Assembly: GCF_037975245.1 (NCBI RefSeq)
Contig: NC_092568.1
Coordinates: forward strand, 35,088,501-35,152,500
Direction: 5' to 3'
From: Apostichopus japonicus
Taxonomy: Eukaryota; Echinodermata; Holothuroidea; Aspidochirotida; Stichopodidae
DNA: 64,000 nt
Made by a program: the position numbers and the translations under genes. This document shows, in pieces, positions 1 through 11,402 of this stretch. The notes below the pieces were generated by a model. That model was not told where the DNA came from. It was given only the letters and a program-made list of their open reading frames with translations, and made no database searches. Each line of letters starts with the position of its first letter. Position 1 is the first letter of the stretch.

Positions 1-196
1 TTCCTTGCTCTTGGACAGCTCAGCTGGTAGAATACAGGATTTGTGTTCATCAGGTCAAAAGGTCAAGTTTCACCCGTGTCAAATATTTCCTTGCTCTTGT
101 CAAATATCATTGTGCACCTCATCAGTTTCAGTCAGTGTCGTTCTATACCTACCGTACTCTATGCTCTTGTGAATTTCAGATCCCTTCATCACTCAC

Positions 197-354
197 CTGA
201 AACTAACAGCGTCCAACGTATCCTTTAAACTAAAATCAAAGAGGTTGTATCCTTCTCGCTTGAGAGCCAGGACAGCGTTGGGTCCGAGCCAGACGCTACC
301 ATCCATCCGTGGTGTGAAGTGAACTCCGAGAAATGGAAACCTAGGATCTGGTAC
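197..354 (-). CDS. L2HGDH: L2HGDH coding exon 8 (last exon in window)
   Basis: Acceptor ctgtaacag|, donor TTTCAG|GTGAGT, 158 nt, ending phase 2. Encodes [20 protein letters not shown], then [16 protein letters not shown]. No further exon can be seen in positions 1-196, so the remaining C-terminal exons are off the window. Confidence 0.96.
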
Positions 355-3300
355 CTGTTACAGGAAGGCGGTTCTGATTTAACAATGGCGTTAGACTTTA
401 CAACGGGGCAGGCTGTTAATAGATACTACAGGTGGTCCCAATGTACAATCTGAGCCATGTTTTCAGGTTGTAAGTTTCAACAGGTTGGGTATATTAAAAT
501 TGATTGTTCAAAGTATGTATATCAAATTAAGGTCAAACATTATTAATGGTGCTAACTGCAAATTTACTAGTTTCCTTTTTGTTGTCTGATTAGATATGTT
601 GCATATTTTAGTATTACCAATAACCATTGATGGAATACTAACAACGTTATTCGAAGACAGTGTTCTCTTAATATAATATTTTAATAACTAAAATCTTGTT
701 CTCATATCACAGCCATGAAGTATCCATGCATCCTTCCTTCATGTATTCTGCCTATGAATATGAAATACCAGCTTGGACTGCAGTAGAAAGGAAAGGATGC
801 AAATAGTACCCAATTTTTTTTATTTCATGCAAAAATGTACAAGTGTAGATGGTTCTTGTATTATTTATCACAGACCCTTAAAATAATTTCTTAAGTACAA
901 TTCAATCATTCCACTATACACAAAGTTAACTGACAGAGAGGCTCTGATCTCAAAATGAAGAAGGTGGTTCATATAACCCAAAGTTAAGCCCATGATAGCC
1001 AATCTAATACATCAATAGATGCACCAGATCTATCCAAGCTGTGCCCCAATTGCATCAAATTCTGATAAATAATAAGCATGACAAACACACTCTCAAAACT
1101 CTCACCTCTTCATGAATTCTTTAAACGGCAGAAGCAGGAGACTAAGCTATACATGCACCATGCTGCTCTCAGTGTGGAAAAATCTTCAAATAAATAATAT
1201 AAAAAAAGAGGGGGGCAACAATAAGGAAAAAATTTTGTTTAACTTACTGGATAAATATTTCCTTTCACTAAATGTCGTTTTTCTTTCTTTAAGACTAAAT
1301 AATCCCCACGAAATGGTACTATCCTAGGTTCTGAATTGCACCCAGAGAGTTGAGCTAATCTGTCAGAGAAGAGACCTCCGCATGTGACCACGTTCTGACA
1401 TTTCAGAGATTGCTGTATAAAGAGAATTTAGATGAAATGTTACATCGAGAGAACAGAAGAAAATGTCAGGTAAAAGAATAGCAAAACATCACTATGATCC
1501 ACAAACTTTAAGCATCCTAACAGTTGTCCAATGGTATTAGAGTTTATTTCAAAATTTGGGAAATGCAAAGAGATTATCAGCTAGAATAGAATTCTAGTCT
1601 GCAGTGACCTCTGGTATACAAGCCATGTGCTCTACGAGATCCTGGTTTAACTATTTCAGAGCTAGGGGGTTTCTTCAAGGGTTTAAGTACCGCTGTCATT
1701 GAGCATAACATTTTTTCAAATCTCAATATTTTGATGACCTACATCCCATAAATGAATAAGAATTTGAATTTTCTTGATCAAATTTTGACATTTTCTCCTG
1801 GAATAATAACTACTTTCCATTGTGCATTAATTCCCTTCTTTTATAACTTCCAACGCTGAGATTTATAAAGTCAACGATAAATTTTGAGTCCAATTTTGTG
1901 AAATCTTGAAATTTCACTCAAAGTAGCACACTGCAGCCCTTAAATTGTAACTTCTTGTGTCAGAAAGATTAGATTAGAGCAAGCCATGGCTATAATGTGT
2001 TGAACAGTGGGCTAACCTATACATTGCCAACATATCCCCTAAAACTTACCAACTTTGGTATTTATGAGAAGTAATAATTACTTGCCTCCATTGTACTCAA
2101 AAATCTACCCATCTACCCTAGTACTGCACCCTCCAGTCCGAAACAGTGCACAAGACCGGGCAAATTTTAAAACATAGGGTGATCGTCGGAGACAACCAAA
2201 TGTCTGTTTAGGTGGTCATCTGGCAAATGACTACTTATTTACATATCAAGTTCAGATTGCTGTGTAGCTGAATACCCCCAAATAGGTAAAAAGAGGAACT
2301 GGTATCGTCCTCGGTCACTTTAGAACTAGTCATAGGCCTACGACCACACCCCAAGGGGTGCTGTACTGAACCAAAGTTGGTGTTCTATTTACCAATCCTA
2401 CACATCTCTCCCAAAGAGTACATATTGGTCATTCTTTGATATTTTGCTTCATTTCTTCAAACGACCAAATTTTGCTGTTCGAACAACCAAAATGTCGGAC
2501 CCTTGTTGTCTAGGGACAAAAATAATCCAAATTTGCCCTGATTAGGATATCCCCTGGTCTAGCATATACATTTATTCATTTTGAACAGTGCTTTAAAGAA
2601 GAAAGGGTTCAGAAACTTTATAAAAATGGCACATGCTTCAAACTCATGGGAACTCATAGCAACAGACTTACCCCCTTGGAGCCTACTATTGTAACTGACT
2701 TCTTAGAAGCTGTAATACAATAAAAGATAACATTCAAACAGAGTCATTGGAAAATCATGTGCATGCAGTTGTTGGATGTTCAAAAACAAATTACCAGCTC
2801 AAAATGGTGTCTTCCAATGCTTTATCTCCATTATACAAACAAACTGTTTATTGTTTTGTAATTGTCCTAAACAAATATAGACTTGAGATTGTGACAACTT
2901 TGTCATTGCACATAGTACATTGTCATTTTAAAACAAATAGAACCATTCATTTTAATATTTCAAAGCTCACTTTGCTTGCGCAAATCATAAACTGCAGTGG
3001 AACCTTCCTACAATAAAGTGAAGCTTCAATACCAAGTGAAAAATTCAAAATTTATCTGTCATTCTTGTCATTAATTTCTAGTTGAATTTCTAGATTGATT
3101 GCTGGAGAGTGATTCGAATAAACTATAGCCACTGTTCAAATTTTATTTAAAACAAATTTTCAACTATACTATTGTACTTCCCAGGAAAATAATTGACTAT
3201 AACTCTGCTGCAGTTTTCAAATAGTAATCCTACGGACCTTTAAATCACAATTTGTTTCATCAGAATGAATTCAGTAACACTTTGTCAAATCTTAAACATT

Positions 3301-6300
3301 GACGGATTCTTCTCAGTTGTATGTAAATACTGGTTCGCCATTCGACCACATGTAGAGCAATGTCTCATTGGTGGATATAACACATACCTATAGAACCACT
3401 GCCGGTCTGGTCACTTGAAAGCTTAAAGTTTTGTACATTGAATTCTGTGAAAATGTCTCCTCCATAATCCTGGAAATGTTTCCCGTAATGCCTTGCAACA
3501 AGACCCCAGTCAACAATACCCGTATGTGGTGAATGGATTGCCTTAAGACCCTGGAAGGAAAGAAACAAGAGCATCAATGACGCAGTATCTCAATACTGGA
3601 AGTTTTAATTTTGATTCCTAATTTCAAATCTTTGCTCTGTCTCTACAATTATCAATATCAATCATGGTACAACAAATATATAACTTGCATTTTTGCTACT
3701 TTGCCACGAATAGTCTCTGCAGGTTACACTTTATCCTGCTAGTCTTGCCTTTAGAGCTCATTGCCTGTTAGTCGAAAGAACGACGTTGCAAGGTTTAGTA
3801 ATGTCATCGAATATTTAAGAACTTGTTTTTTATGTGGTATCCTTCATCTTGGGTCAGTCTCTGTTGGACTTTTTGGTCATATAGTTTGAAGTCAATGACA
3901 ACGGCCAAATTAGAAGAGGCGAACAACTCGACCATATTCTTGATGCCTGCCTTGAGAGCTAGGCCTATTGACCTACTGTATGTTACTGTAGACTGTAGTG
4001 GTGACTACCATCAAAACTGTGTCCACTTCTAGATATCAAAACAACCCACGTTTTTCCATCTCAATTTTTCTTACATGAAGATTTCATGGATTTATGACTT
4101 TGAAAAAATAATGTAAAAGAAGATTACAAGTTTTTATATGTAAGTGATGGGTGGCCTCCAGGCGCGTAGCCAGGAATTTGCCAAGGGAGGGGCGAAAATG
4201 TCAAAAAATTTTCAGAGCCGTAGATACGGCATTTCATACTATCTAAGCGTAGCGCCACCATGGTTGGCGCGAAGCGTACAAGAAAATTTTGGCTGAAATT
4301 GCCTCCCAGATCGCTGGAAATGGCACTTCCCAGGCCTTTTAAGTTGCATCTTAGCATTTTCTCTTTTGAAATTACTAGCGATATCATAAAAACATTAAAT
4401 TTAAAAAAAAAAAAATAAGCTCAAGGGGGGGGCGGCTGCCCCCTTCGCCCCCCCCCCCCTTGGCTACGCGCCTGGTGGCCTCCTCCTCCCCTAATAGCCA
4501 CCTCAGTTCCTCTCCATTTTGTTATTTTATTTTAATTCTTTGTACATTTGATGTCAAACATTACAGGTTCAAAAGAAAGCTAAACATACTTCTTATAACC
4601 TTATACATCTTATATCCTTATAAATAAATCATAACCTTATACAATATTTATAGTCTTATAAAAGTTGTGATGCTATGGCCGGCTCCTCTTTTATACGTAC
4701 CCATCAACAAACTTACCCTGGTCCTTCCTAGGAAAAGCTGTCTGAACACCAGTACAATGCTAATGTGGCTATCACTGAAAGCCTAATAGGCCTAGGCGGC
4801 CTAGGGGCCTATATATATATATATATATATTTTTAAATGCACTAGGCCTACAGTAAGTAGCATTTAGAAATACAAGAATGTGTATTCGTAATTATACAAA
4901 ATACATGAAGGGCAATCAAAAAAACTTATCATGGCCCTTGCTCTGAAAAGCTACCTGAACACCAGTACTATCCTTAAATGGATGTTACAAAAACGAAGGC
5001 CTAATATAAATTAAATGCACTACGTAGAATTCAGCAGTATAGAATTTGTATATGTAATTGGCATGCAATACACTGGTCGCGAGGGTAGCCATTTTCGTAT
5101 ATCTAACATGTAGCTGCCATGAGTCATAGCCAATCTGCTACAAAACAGACTTGGGGGCGGGGCTTAATCATCAAAAACGGACCTTTTTACTAAAAGTAGG
5201 GGCGGCAGCTCAGTATTGTTTTAAGAAAGAAAAATCATTTAAACATCAAATAAAGCAAATAAAAGCCATAAAATGTCATATAAAGCTAGTAAAATTCTTA
5301 TTAATACCTACCTGTAAACAACAAATGAAAGTTTAAAATGTTAATAAAATATATATTACATAGGACCCTATCTTAGACGATACCACTGTTGACAGACAAT
5401 TCTATTCTATTCTTTCATAAAACATAAGTTTTGGAGTGTGTGCAAAAATGGGTTGTTTAAACTGTATTTCGGTCCAAATTGGCCCGATTTGGACATAAAT
5501 CGGTGAAAAGTCATAGAATGAGATAAAATTCTCGAATAAAAAATGGTAACTTTTGTTGGCCTATATGATATATGCTTGCTCTGAAAATTCCAGAGAAAAA
5601 GAACTTTATATGAAGACGCTGAAAAATTTTTAAGAGAAGAGAGAGTCCCACTTACTGTTACAATATCTCTATACATGTAATGTATTGAGATAAAAATGAA
5701 AGGAATGAAAACATCTGGTCTAGAAACAGGGAAAAGTTGAGAGCCTGGTGGAGGAGAGTGTGGTGGATGATAGAGTGGTGGACAATTGGCTAAGGCATCG
5801 GACTTGTGATTCAAGGATTGCTGGTTCGATTCCTGCCTAGTTCATTACGTTGTGTCCTGGGGCAAGATGCTTTATCTCACTTGCCTCTCTCCACCCAGGG
5901 CTTAAATGGGTACCTGTGAGGTAACTTGTCGGTCATTGGGCGCAGTATATAACTGCAGCCGCCTGGAGGGATTGTCTCTGGGACAGGTTATTATTGACCA
6001 GGGGTAATATACCGTCTGTAAAGCGATTTGAGACCTATCACTGGTGTAAGCATTATATGCATTGAACATTATCATGATAAAATGATTGCCTGTATGGGGA
6101 CTTGGCATTAGATTCACTGTGGGGATTTTGTTTTAGATTCACTGTGGGGATTTTATATGCAAATGAGTCACAACAAAAGACGAGAAGGAAAAAGCGTGGT
6201 TACTTTTATTACAATTTTCTCTTATGAAGCAAAAGCCATATTCTGTATCTAACGTAGAGGATGTCTATAACTTGAGAAAAAGGGAAAATTATTTGAACAT

Positions 6301-9300
6301 CTTTGATCTGCCCGTCTCAGAATTCTTCTGGAAAACTGGAACAAGCCTTACTAGTGAGAGGGTGTGTCTATGAAAATGACACATTCTGATTGGATGATAC
6401 TGCTGATTGACATTTGGAGATTGACCTAAATATTACTTTTGAGGGAAGGCATCCCTCTTTAGGGTGCCTGAACCTTTCAATTTGTGTGTTAGGACATTCT
6501 CTGGTAAAATTTAAGAGTTTCATGTTTCGGTTGCCGATGACAACTGTTATGGGATAAATTATTACTGTAATAAAATGCATTGTTGAATGCTCCAAGTTGT
6601 CAACAATACTTGTTTGCTTTGGTGGTACCATAGGATTCACTACAGGTCTGTTAAACATATCTAACAGTCTGCTTATGATCATCTGTCACTAACATATCAT
6701 GACCATGAAATATTATTTACTCAAATGTTTTGCAACTAGAATAAAATTACAAAGACATGAGCAAGTTGCATTATGAAAACTGTCATAACATCACATAACA
6801 TTATTGTATAACAATACCACATTATGCTTTAGCGAACTAGCTTTAAAAATAGTACAATTGGCCATGACAATACATTTAATTGTCTAGGTGAGCATAGATA
6901 AACCCTTTTTATTTTCTTATCTAACTTTGGTTAATGTACACCATTGACAACTTGTACAGAAACATGTTACATTGTAGATATGGTTGTAAATGTACATGGA
7001 GAAGGATAAAGGAGTCATTCATGTATGTTGAGCATTCATCCCAATAAAAGCTCATAAAGTACACAAAGTCATCTTCAGAATGTGCTCATAAATGCCGAGT
7101 GCTCATATAGCTGAGTGATCATAAATGCTGAGCGCTCATAAATGATACCACTACTGTAAACAGATCCCAACAGTTTCAACACAGGCTCACAATCAATCAA
7201 TGAAATAAATGGGGGGAAAAATGAAACTTTAGGGGGGGTGGGGGGAGGACAAGGGGATAGAAAAGAAAATGCTATCAAGGAGCAATATGTCAAAAAGTCT
7301 CAGAGATTTCTCTTCACCATCATAATGTCTGATGAAGAGATAAAAAATAATACTTAGACTTACTCGACAGTGAGGTTCTATATCCCGAATTTGATCGGGT
7401 CCTACTAACTGGAGGTCAGGAACATTATTCTTGAGGCCCCTCTCGTAGAGTTCATTCAATCGCTGAGCTTCTACTGCATTAGTGGCCACAATGAGCTGGG
7501 TGAAAATATACAAACTAAATAGGTGGGCTGACGACTCATTACTTGAAAAACAAAAGTTTGATTTTTAATGAACCAGTGCTATGGCACTATATACATTTAA
7601 AGAGAGAGTGAGACAAAGGTGATACTGTTGGATCAAACAAGATAACTAACTGGAAAACATGGGATAAAGTTATCTCAAAAAGATCATATTGCATTTTGCC
7701 AGATTCTTGCTAATATTTAAATATAAATTATGTGCTCCAAAAAACCTTTGAATTTTGTCTGTTTCATACAATGTTTGAGAGGATGATCATACTTTTTTAT
7801 AGCATGGCACAGAATAAGGCATGCTCACCTGTTCAGCAGTATTGTCCCAAATCTTTCACCCACTCACTTGACCCTCACACCCATCCTACTGCATTCAAAT
7901 CAACAATAAGTGCTACATATTCTTTGATATCAATGAAAAGTGCAGGTAATAACCCTTGATGTATGACAACAAAAAGGGAGGGGGGGGTTCACCATCATTG
8001 TCATGTCCCTGTCCCTGGAAACAAATATGGTCACCATACAGTAGCATAATGGTGAGTTGGTGACCACAGAGGGAATCACAAACATTTGTCTTGAACATCA
8101 ATTCTCATCACCATGGAGAGTATAAATCGGCTATGTTAGTAAGTCTGTAAGTACTCTGAAGGCTTAGGGCATATATTTTTATGCAGACATTGGATAATAA
8201 CTTAGACTTATTAGTTAAAACTTCATAATTGAAAAATCATAATTCAATTCTCTCACATATTATGATCGGTCAAACGTCTTGCAGTCAGTATTGTTTGCCA
8301 CTGCTGTCAAAGTAAGTGAAATTGTATCAATACAACCAACATATGTATTACTGTCTTAACTGTTGGCAATAAACAACTAGGAAATTATTAACAAAACAAC
8401 TGCATCTTTGGACAAAAACAACTTACTTTTCCAGCTTTTTTGTAGGGTATGTTAAATTTGTCGCAGTACAGGTAAGTGAGATGTAGACCTTCCACACAGA
8501 GCCTGGCTTTGAGAGAACCTGGCGTGTAATAAATGCCGGCATGGATCACACCACTGTTGTGTCCACTCTGGTGGGAAGCTGATTAAGAAAAACACAGTAT
8601 ATATTTAGACTAAATAGTGAAGGATAAATAACATATATTTTACTAATTAAATTACAATATATGGCTTGGCATCACTTCTTCAGCAAAATGTCAGCTTACT
8701 AGCAAAATATTCATCTTCAAAGTATCAAATATAGTTTCTATGCTTATTTCAAAAAGCAGTGTGTGTTTCTAAATTTACCAAAGAAATTAACAAAAGTTTA
8801 ATTATGAAGTACAGCTACTTACCAAGCTACTTACCAAGATGGCAAGAATTTGTTTAAAACACATTTTCGTACATTTCTCCATTTTAATGTTTTCTGCTCA
8901 ATGCAGACATTTTGCCTTTGTTCAACAATTTTACCAAACCAACCTAGTAAATTACTCAAACTAGGACTGCAATTGATCAAACAAATAGACACCCTTCCTG
9001 CATTTTTGCACCAGAGAAGTTCAATACATGTACATGTAAAATTTTACAGATTTCATTCAATTTTACAAAACTTCTGTCATCCAGAAAACTTTGTCATATG
9101 AGTACAGTTGCTCTGCAACTGATATTAATCACATATAAAGAACAATTTTCAAACTTTGCAAACATGGTGTAACAACCTAATTCAGTCTGAAACTGTGTAC
9201 TGTTGTACTGACAATGAGAAGGGCAAATCAAACTTGGCTAAGATCCAAACATGCTTTGGCAGTAATTCATCCTACAGTCGGTCATTACAGTTAACTTGCA

Positions 9301-11402
9301 TTCAATGTGGATTGCTTATAGTATTAAGTTATTGCTTACCCAATTCTTTTTCTTTTTCAATTACCGCAAACTTTAAAGTCGGATACCTCCATATAAGCTC
9401 CTGAGCTGTAGCGAGACCAACTATACCCCCTCCAACTATACACACATCATAGTCTGGTTTATAACTGTACAAAAAGAAAAAGAGAGATATATTTTGTCTG
9501 CATACCATCTGAAATTTTCACCAAAAAAATATGTTAAATGAAAGATTTAAACATTACAGCATTCAATTTGTAGCCATAGAAATGTAAACAGGAAACTAGA
9601 AAAACTGCATTTGCACTGCAAATACTGTCATTGAAGCCTTGTGGTATGGTCCTATATAGATTTGCTCAAAGTACTTATATGTCATACTGTTAAAGGCCTA
9701 GATCATACTCACAGTCAGCCTGTAAACTTGTTCCTTAATAAAGGTGAAACTAGAGTCGATTGACTTGGATCACATTTTTGTACCACTCTGTAGTTAATTG
9801 TCTTCATAGTCTGATATAATAGGGCCTTAGTTCCCTGTTAGTCTATATTTACTTCGAGCTGGCTCGGAAGTAATGTGTGAAACGGTCTGTTAACCTAAGT
9901 TTAATAGTAGAGCCACAGTACCACACACTGTGCTAGAGATTCACAGGTAATTAAAACTCTAGCCTGCATAACTAACACTTCAGAATGTAATTTCAGAGAT
10001 TTAAACATATTCATCAGCCAAATAACCAATTTGGCAGCACTATTCTGGAAGATTTGCCAAGGATTGTTTGTGCAACAGTTACAAAAATTGGGCATAAACT
10101 TGGACAACTACTCTACAGTTGGGTAATGCAAACTGTGCAAATAGTAGTGCCGTGCTTGAAGAAAGAAATGCAGAGTCAATCCTATAATTGAAGCAAGTTG
10201 TCACCTGGCTTCAGATTATTAGAAAAATAGTACAATTTTACACGTGCATGCAAACTATCACATGAGGATCACAGACCCGTCAACTCTCGCGGTTTTACCG
10301 GGAGACTCCCGGTTTTTACCCGAATCTCCCGGCCTCCCGGTTTCATATTCTATTCTCCAGGTTTTTTAATGTTTCATCACTTGCAAAATTTCTGAAAATA
10401 GCCAACAATTAGTCCTATGCTTAGTAATTCCCCACAGTAACGCTGAACAGGAAAGGCTATTCAGTGTAGTTCGCAGGAACAAGACAGACAATCGGTCAAG
10501 TCTCAAGCTTGATGGGACTCTATCTAGCATACTAGCAATGAAGTCACAGTACCCAAAGTCCACTGTTCCCTGTTTCAAATGGAAGCCTACTAAAGAAACC
10601 CTGTAGAAAGCGAAGCGAGCTGCTGTAAACTACATCAAGAAACACTGATTGGATGATTCTCTCACTGTATTGCATAAGTAGACTATACTTATTTAGGATA
10701 TTTATATCATTTCAGTTGAAAATTACCAACCTCCCTGTTTTCCCCTTGTTCTCCCTATTTTTCGGCCCTGAAAAATGTTATTCTCCCTATTTTGGGGTCA
10801 AAATGGTTGACAGGTCTGGGATCATGTCCCTTGAAAATGCCACAAGAGCTGCATGCATGTATAAGCTGTGTGATAAAATCAAGGTATGCCTTGAATATTT
10901 TCCCTACAGTATCTGCAGAATAGGTTTAGAAAACTTCACTCATGGTGCATAAATATACATGTTTTCACTTGTGGTTCATCACTAAGTTTTCTCCGATAAC
11001 TTGAAACTGAAAATTTGTTACAAATGATCTATGCTGACAGCCTATCTTTATTCAGATATATGCCTGGCTGGAAATGAAATTTACTTAGTTCTATGCCTAT
11101 ACATGTACAAATAACAAAAAGTTTTTGAGAAAAATAGAGAGCAATTCTTTAAAGATTGACTCATGATACCAGCATGCTACACGAATTTATACATATAAAA
11201 GAACAAACCAACAATCGGTCTTGACCTAAATCAGTCTAGGACTTGACAAGTTTGGAAATTCTGAGACTTACCTGGTATTCTTGTTGTGAACGTGCCTTCC
11301 ACTAGTAGTAGTACTACTACTACTTGCGTTATGCGTGTGCCTACTTGAGTATAGCCAAGGGTGAAATACTCGTGTAACTGAACGAAACTTTGAAAGAAAC
11401 AT
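197..11402 (-). CDS. L2HGDH: L-2-hydroxyglutarate dehydrogenase, mitochondrial (8 coding exons, 3' end off window)
   Basis: FAD-dependent mitochondrial enzyme that oxidises L-2-hydroxyglutarate, a by-product of malate dehydrogenase, to 2-oxoglutarate. Joined exons (minus strand): 11402-11272, 9464-9340, 8578-8427, 7495-7364, 3550-3388, 2709-2672, 1412-1248, 354-197; 1064 nt, 354 codons plus 2 nt. All introns are GT-AG and the phases agree. In order: an Arg/Ser/His-rich, acid-free N-terminus that looks like a mitochondrial targeting peptide; the dinucleotide-binding [11 protein letters not shown] at residues ~52-62; the DAO-family stretch [16 protein letters not shown] at ~88-103; HTGIVDWG in exon 5; [20 protein letters not shown] and [10 protein letters not shown] in exon 7; [20 protein letters not shown] in exon 8. 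These match vertebrate L2HGDH in order and spacing as I remember it (human 463 aa). Roughly 110 C-terminal residues are missing past position 1. The start was chosen as the ATG opening the transit-like exon. Other DAO-family oxidoreductases are unlikely given the continuous match. Confidence 0.96.
1248..1412 (-). CDS. L2HGDH: L2HGDH coding exon 7
   Basis: Acceptor ctttatacag|, donor CCA|GTAAGT, 165 nt (55 codons, phase 0 to 0). Encodes [13 protein letters not shown], then [23 protein letters not shown] and HLVKGNIYP. The VVTCGG turn is the second FAD-contacting strand in this fold. Confidence 0.96.
2672..2709 (-). CDS. L2HGDH: L2HGDH coding micro-exon 6 (38 nt)
   Basis: Acceptor ttgtattacag|, donor AAGGGG|GTAAGT. 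It is only 38 nt and encodes, after the split Ala codon, [12 protein letters not shown]. This aligns with the human segment between SIDG and CQYVV. It enters in phase 1 and leaves in phase 0, exactly bridging exon 5 to exon 7. The supports are splice signals, phase and fair similarity; it is short enough for automatic gene finders to miss. Confidence 0.85.
3388..3550 (-). CDS. L2HGDH: L2HGDH coding exon 5
   Basis: Acceptor ctttccttccag|, donor ATAG|GTATGT, 163 nt, ending phase 1. Encodes [16 protein letters not shown], then a conserved helix and the FTEFNVQNF strand. The phase-1 end cannot join exon 7 directly, which led to the micro-exon. Confidence 0.95.
4159..4474. mobile_element. MITE with CAGGCGCGTAGCCA terminal inverted repeats, 8-bp TSD
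   Basis: Begins CAGGCGCGTAGCCAGG and ends with the complement ...TTGGCTACGCGCCTG. It is flanked by a perfect 8-bp direct repeat GTGGCCTC at 4151-4158 and 4475-4482. It is 316 bp with G/C-rich ends, an AT-rich core and no transposase. The 8-bp target duplication and CAGG start fit hAT-type (less likely P-type) non-autonomous elements. The family assignment is inferred from TSD length alone. Confidence 0.85.
4811..4831. repeat. (AT)n microsatellite
   Basis: About ten uninterrupted AT units inside L2HGDH intron 4. Confidence 0.9.
5762..6075 (+). mobile_element. tRNA-derived SINE, older copy
   Basis: Has a Pol III box A-like stretch near 5780-5797 and a box B (GGTTCGATTCC, 5823-5833). These are followed by the body 'gcaagatgctttatct...ttgcctctctccacccagg' shared with the SINE at 52925-53317. 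The tail degenerates around 'attatcat'. It lies antisense to L2HGDH in intron 4. No clean target-site duplication was found and the boundaries are approximate. Confidence 0.75.
6108..6154. repeat. Two-copy 25-bp tandem repeat
   Basis: The unit ttagattcactgtggggat plus three or four T's occurs at 6108-6129 and again at 6133-6154, just after the SINE. Confidence 0.8.
7364..7495 (-). CDS. L2HGDH: L2HGDH coding exon 4
   Basis: Acceptor tttcacccag|, donor CGA|GTAAGT, 132 nt (44 codons, phase 0 to 0). Encodes [20 protein letters not shown] and ends IRDIEPHCR, matching the human LIVAVEQEE...KKEPYCR region in order. Confidence 0.96.
8427..8578 (-). CDS. L2HGDH: L2HGDH coding exon 3
   Basis: Acceptor ttcttaatcag|, donor AAA|GTAAGT, 152 nt. 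Encodes [17 protein letters not shown] followed by a helix with [11 protein letters not shown], the block that in this family lies near the flavin. It ends phase 0 at KKAGK. Confidence 0.96.
9340..9464 (-). CDS. L2HGDH: L2HGDH coding exon 2 (FAD/Rossmann GxGxxG)
   Basis: Acceptor tttttgtacag|, donor GG|GTAAGC. Completes the split Ser codon, then encodes [18 protein letters not shown] and continues to EKEKEL. The GGGIVG loop binds the ADP part of FAD, and the following Glu-rich end of strand 2 is typical of FAD enzymes. 125 nt. Confidence 0.95.
10272..10818 (+). mobile_element. hAT-like DNA transposon remnant with terminal inverted repeats
   Basis: Left end CAGACCCGTCAAC, right end the complement of CAGACCTGTCAAC. 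Flanking direct repeat GGATCA at 10266-10271 and 10819-10824. The 547-bp element lies in L2HGDH intron 1 and keeps only the 3' part of a transposase (see 10370-10648). A 6-bp duplication is shorter than the usual 8 bp for hAT, so either the ends have eroded or it is a short-TSD lineage. Confidence 0.8.
10370..10648 (+). pseudogene. hAT transposase C-terminal dimerisation domain, broken
   Basis: The plus-strand frame from 10370 reads through [19 protein letters not shown] and then a [15 protein letters not shown] stretch. This is the hAT C-terminal motif (SNAxxERxFS ... L ... L). The frame is closed upstream by TAA at 10367-10369. An in-frame TAG at 10604-10606 interrupts it before an end at 10646-10648. 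The BED zinc finger and RNase-H-like catalytic core are absent, so this is an inactive, internally deleted copy. Confidence 0.82.
11272..11402 (-). CDS. L2HGDH: L2HGDH coding exon 1 (transit peptide)
   Basis: Encodes 43 residues plus 2 nt, beginning [20 protein letters not shown]. There are no acidic residues and several Arg, Lys and His, as expected for a mitochondrial presequence. The donor is AG|GTAAGT (minus strand), phase 2. It contains an AGT/ACT codon run (Ser4-Thr3) that is a 20-bp perfect DNA palindrome. The exon itself is not conserved in sequence; it is called from phase, position and composition. Confidence 0.85.
11303..11322. repeat. 20-bp perfect palindrome in coding sequence
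   Basis: A (TAG)/(TAC) triplet palindrome centred on GTAC, lying within L2HGDH exon 1. It is read as a Ser-Thr run in the transit peptide. Confidence 0.9.

Larger units (their letters stand above)
3551..7363 (-). other. L2HGDH intron 4 (3.8 kb, transposon-rich)
   Basis: Holds the 316-bp MITE (4159-4474), an (AT)n tract, a tRNA-derived SINE (5762-6075), a 25-bp direct duplication (6108-6154) and short 'ctcataaatgctgag' repeats at 7025-7146. No coding exon was found in either strand. The other L2HGDH introns in the window (355-1247, 1413-2671, 2710-3387, 7496-8426, 8579-9339) show nothing beyond simple AT-rich sequence. Confidence 0.8.

Noticed and set aside
2520-2560. Alternative candidate for the missing L2HGDH small exon (minus strand)
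   Set aside because: The required phase runs into a stop codon, while 2672-2709 fits splice sites, phases and alignment.
5407-5814. 135-codon minus-strand frame
   Set aside because: It overlaps the 5' end of the SINE and shows no protein-like domain; it is probably chance.
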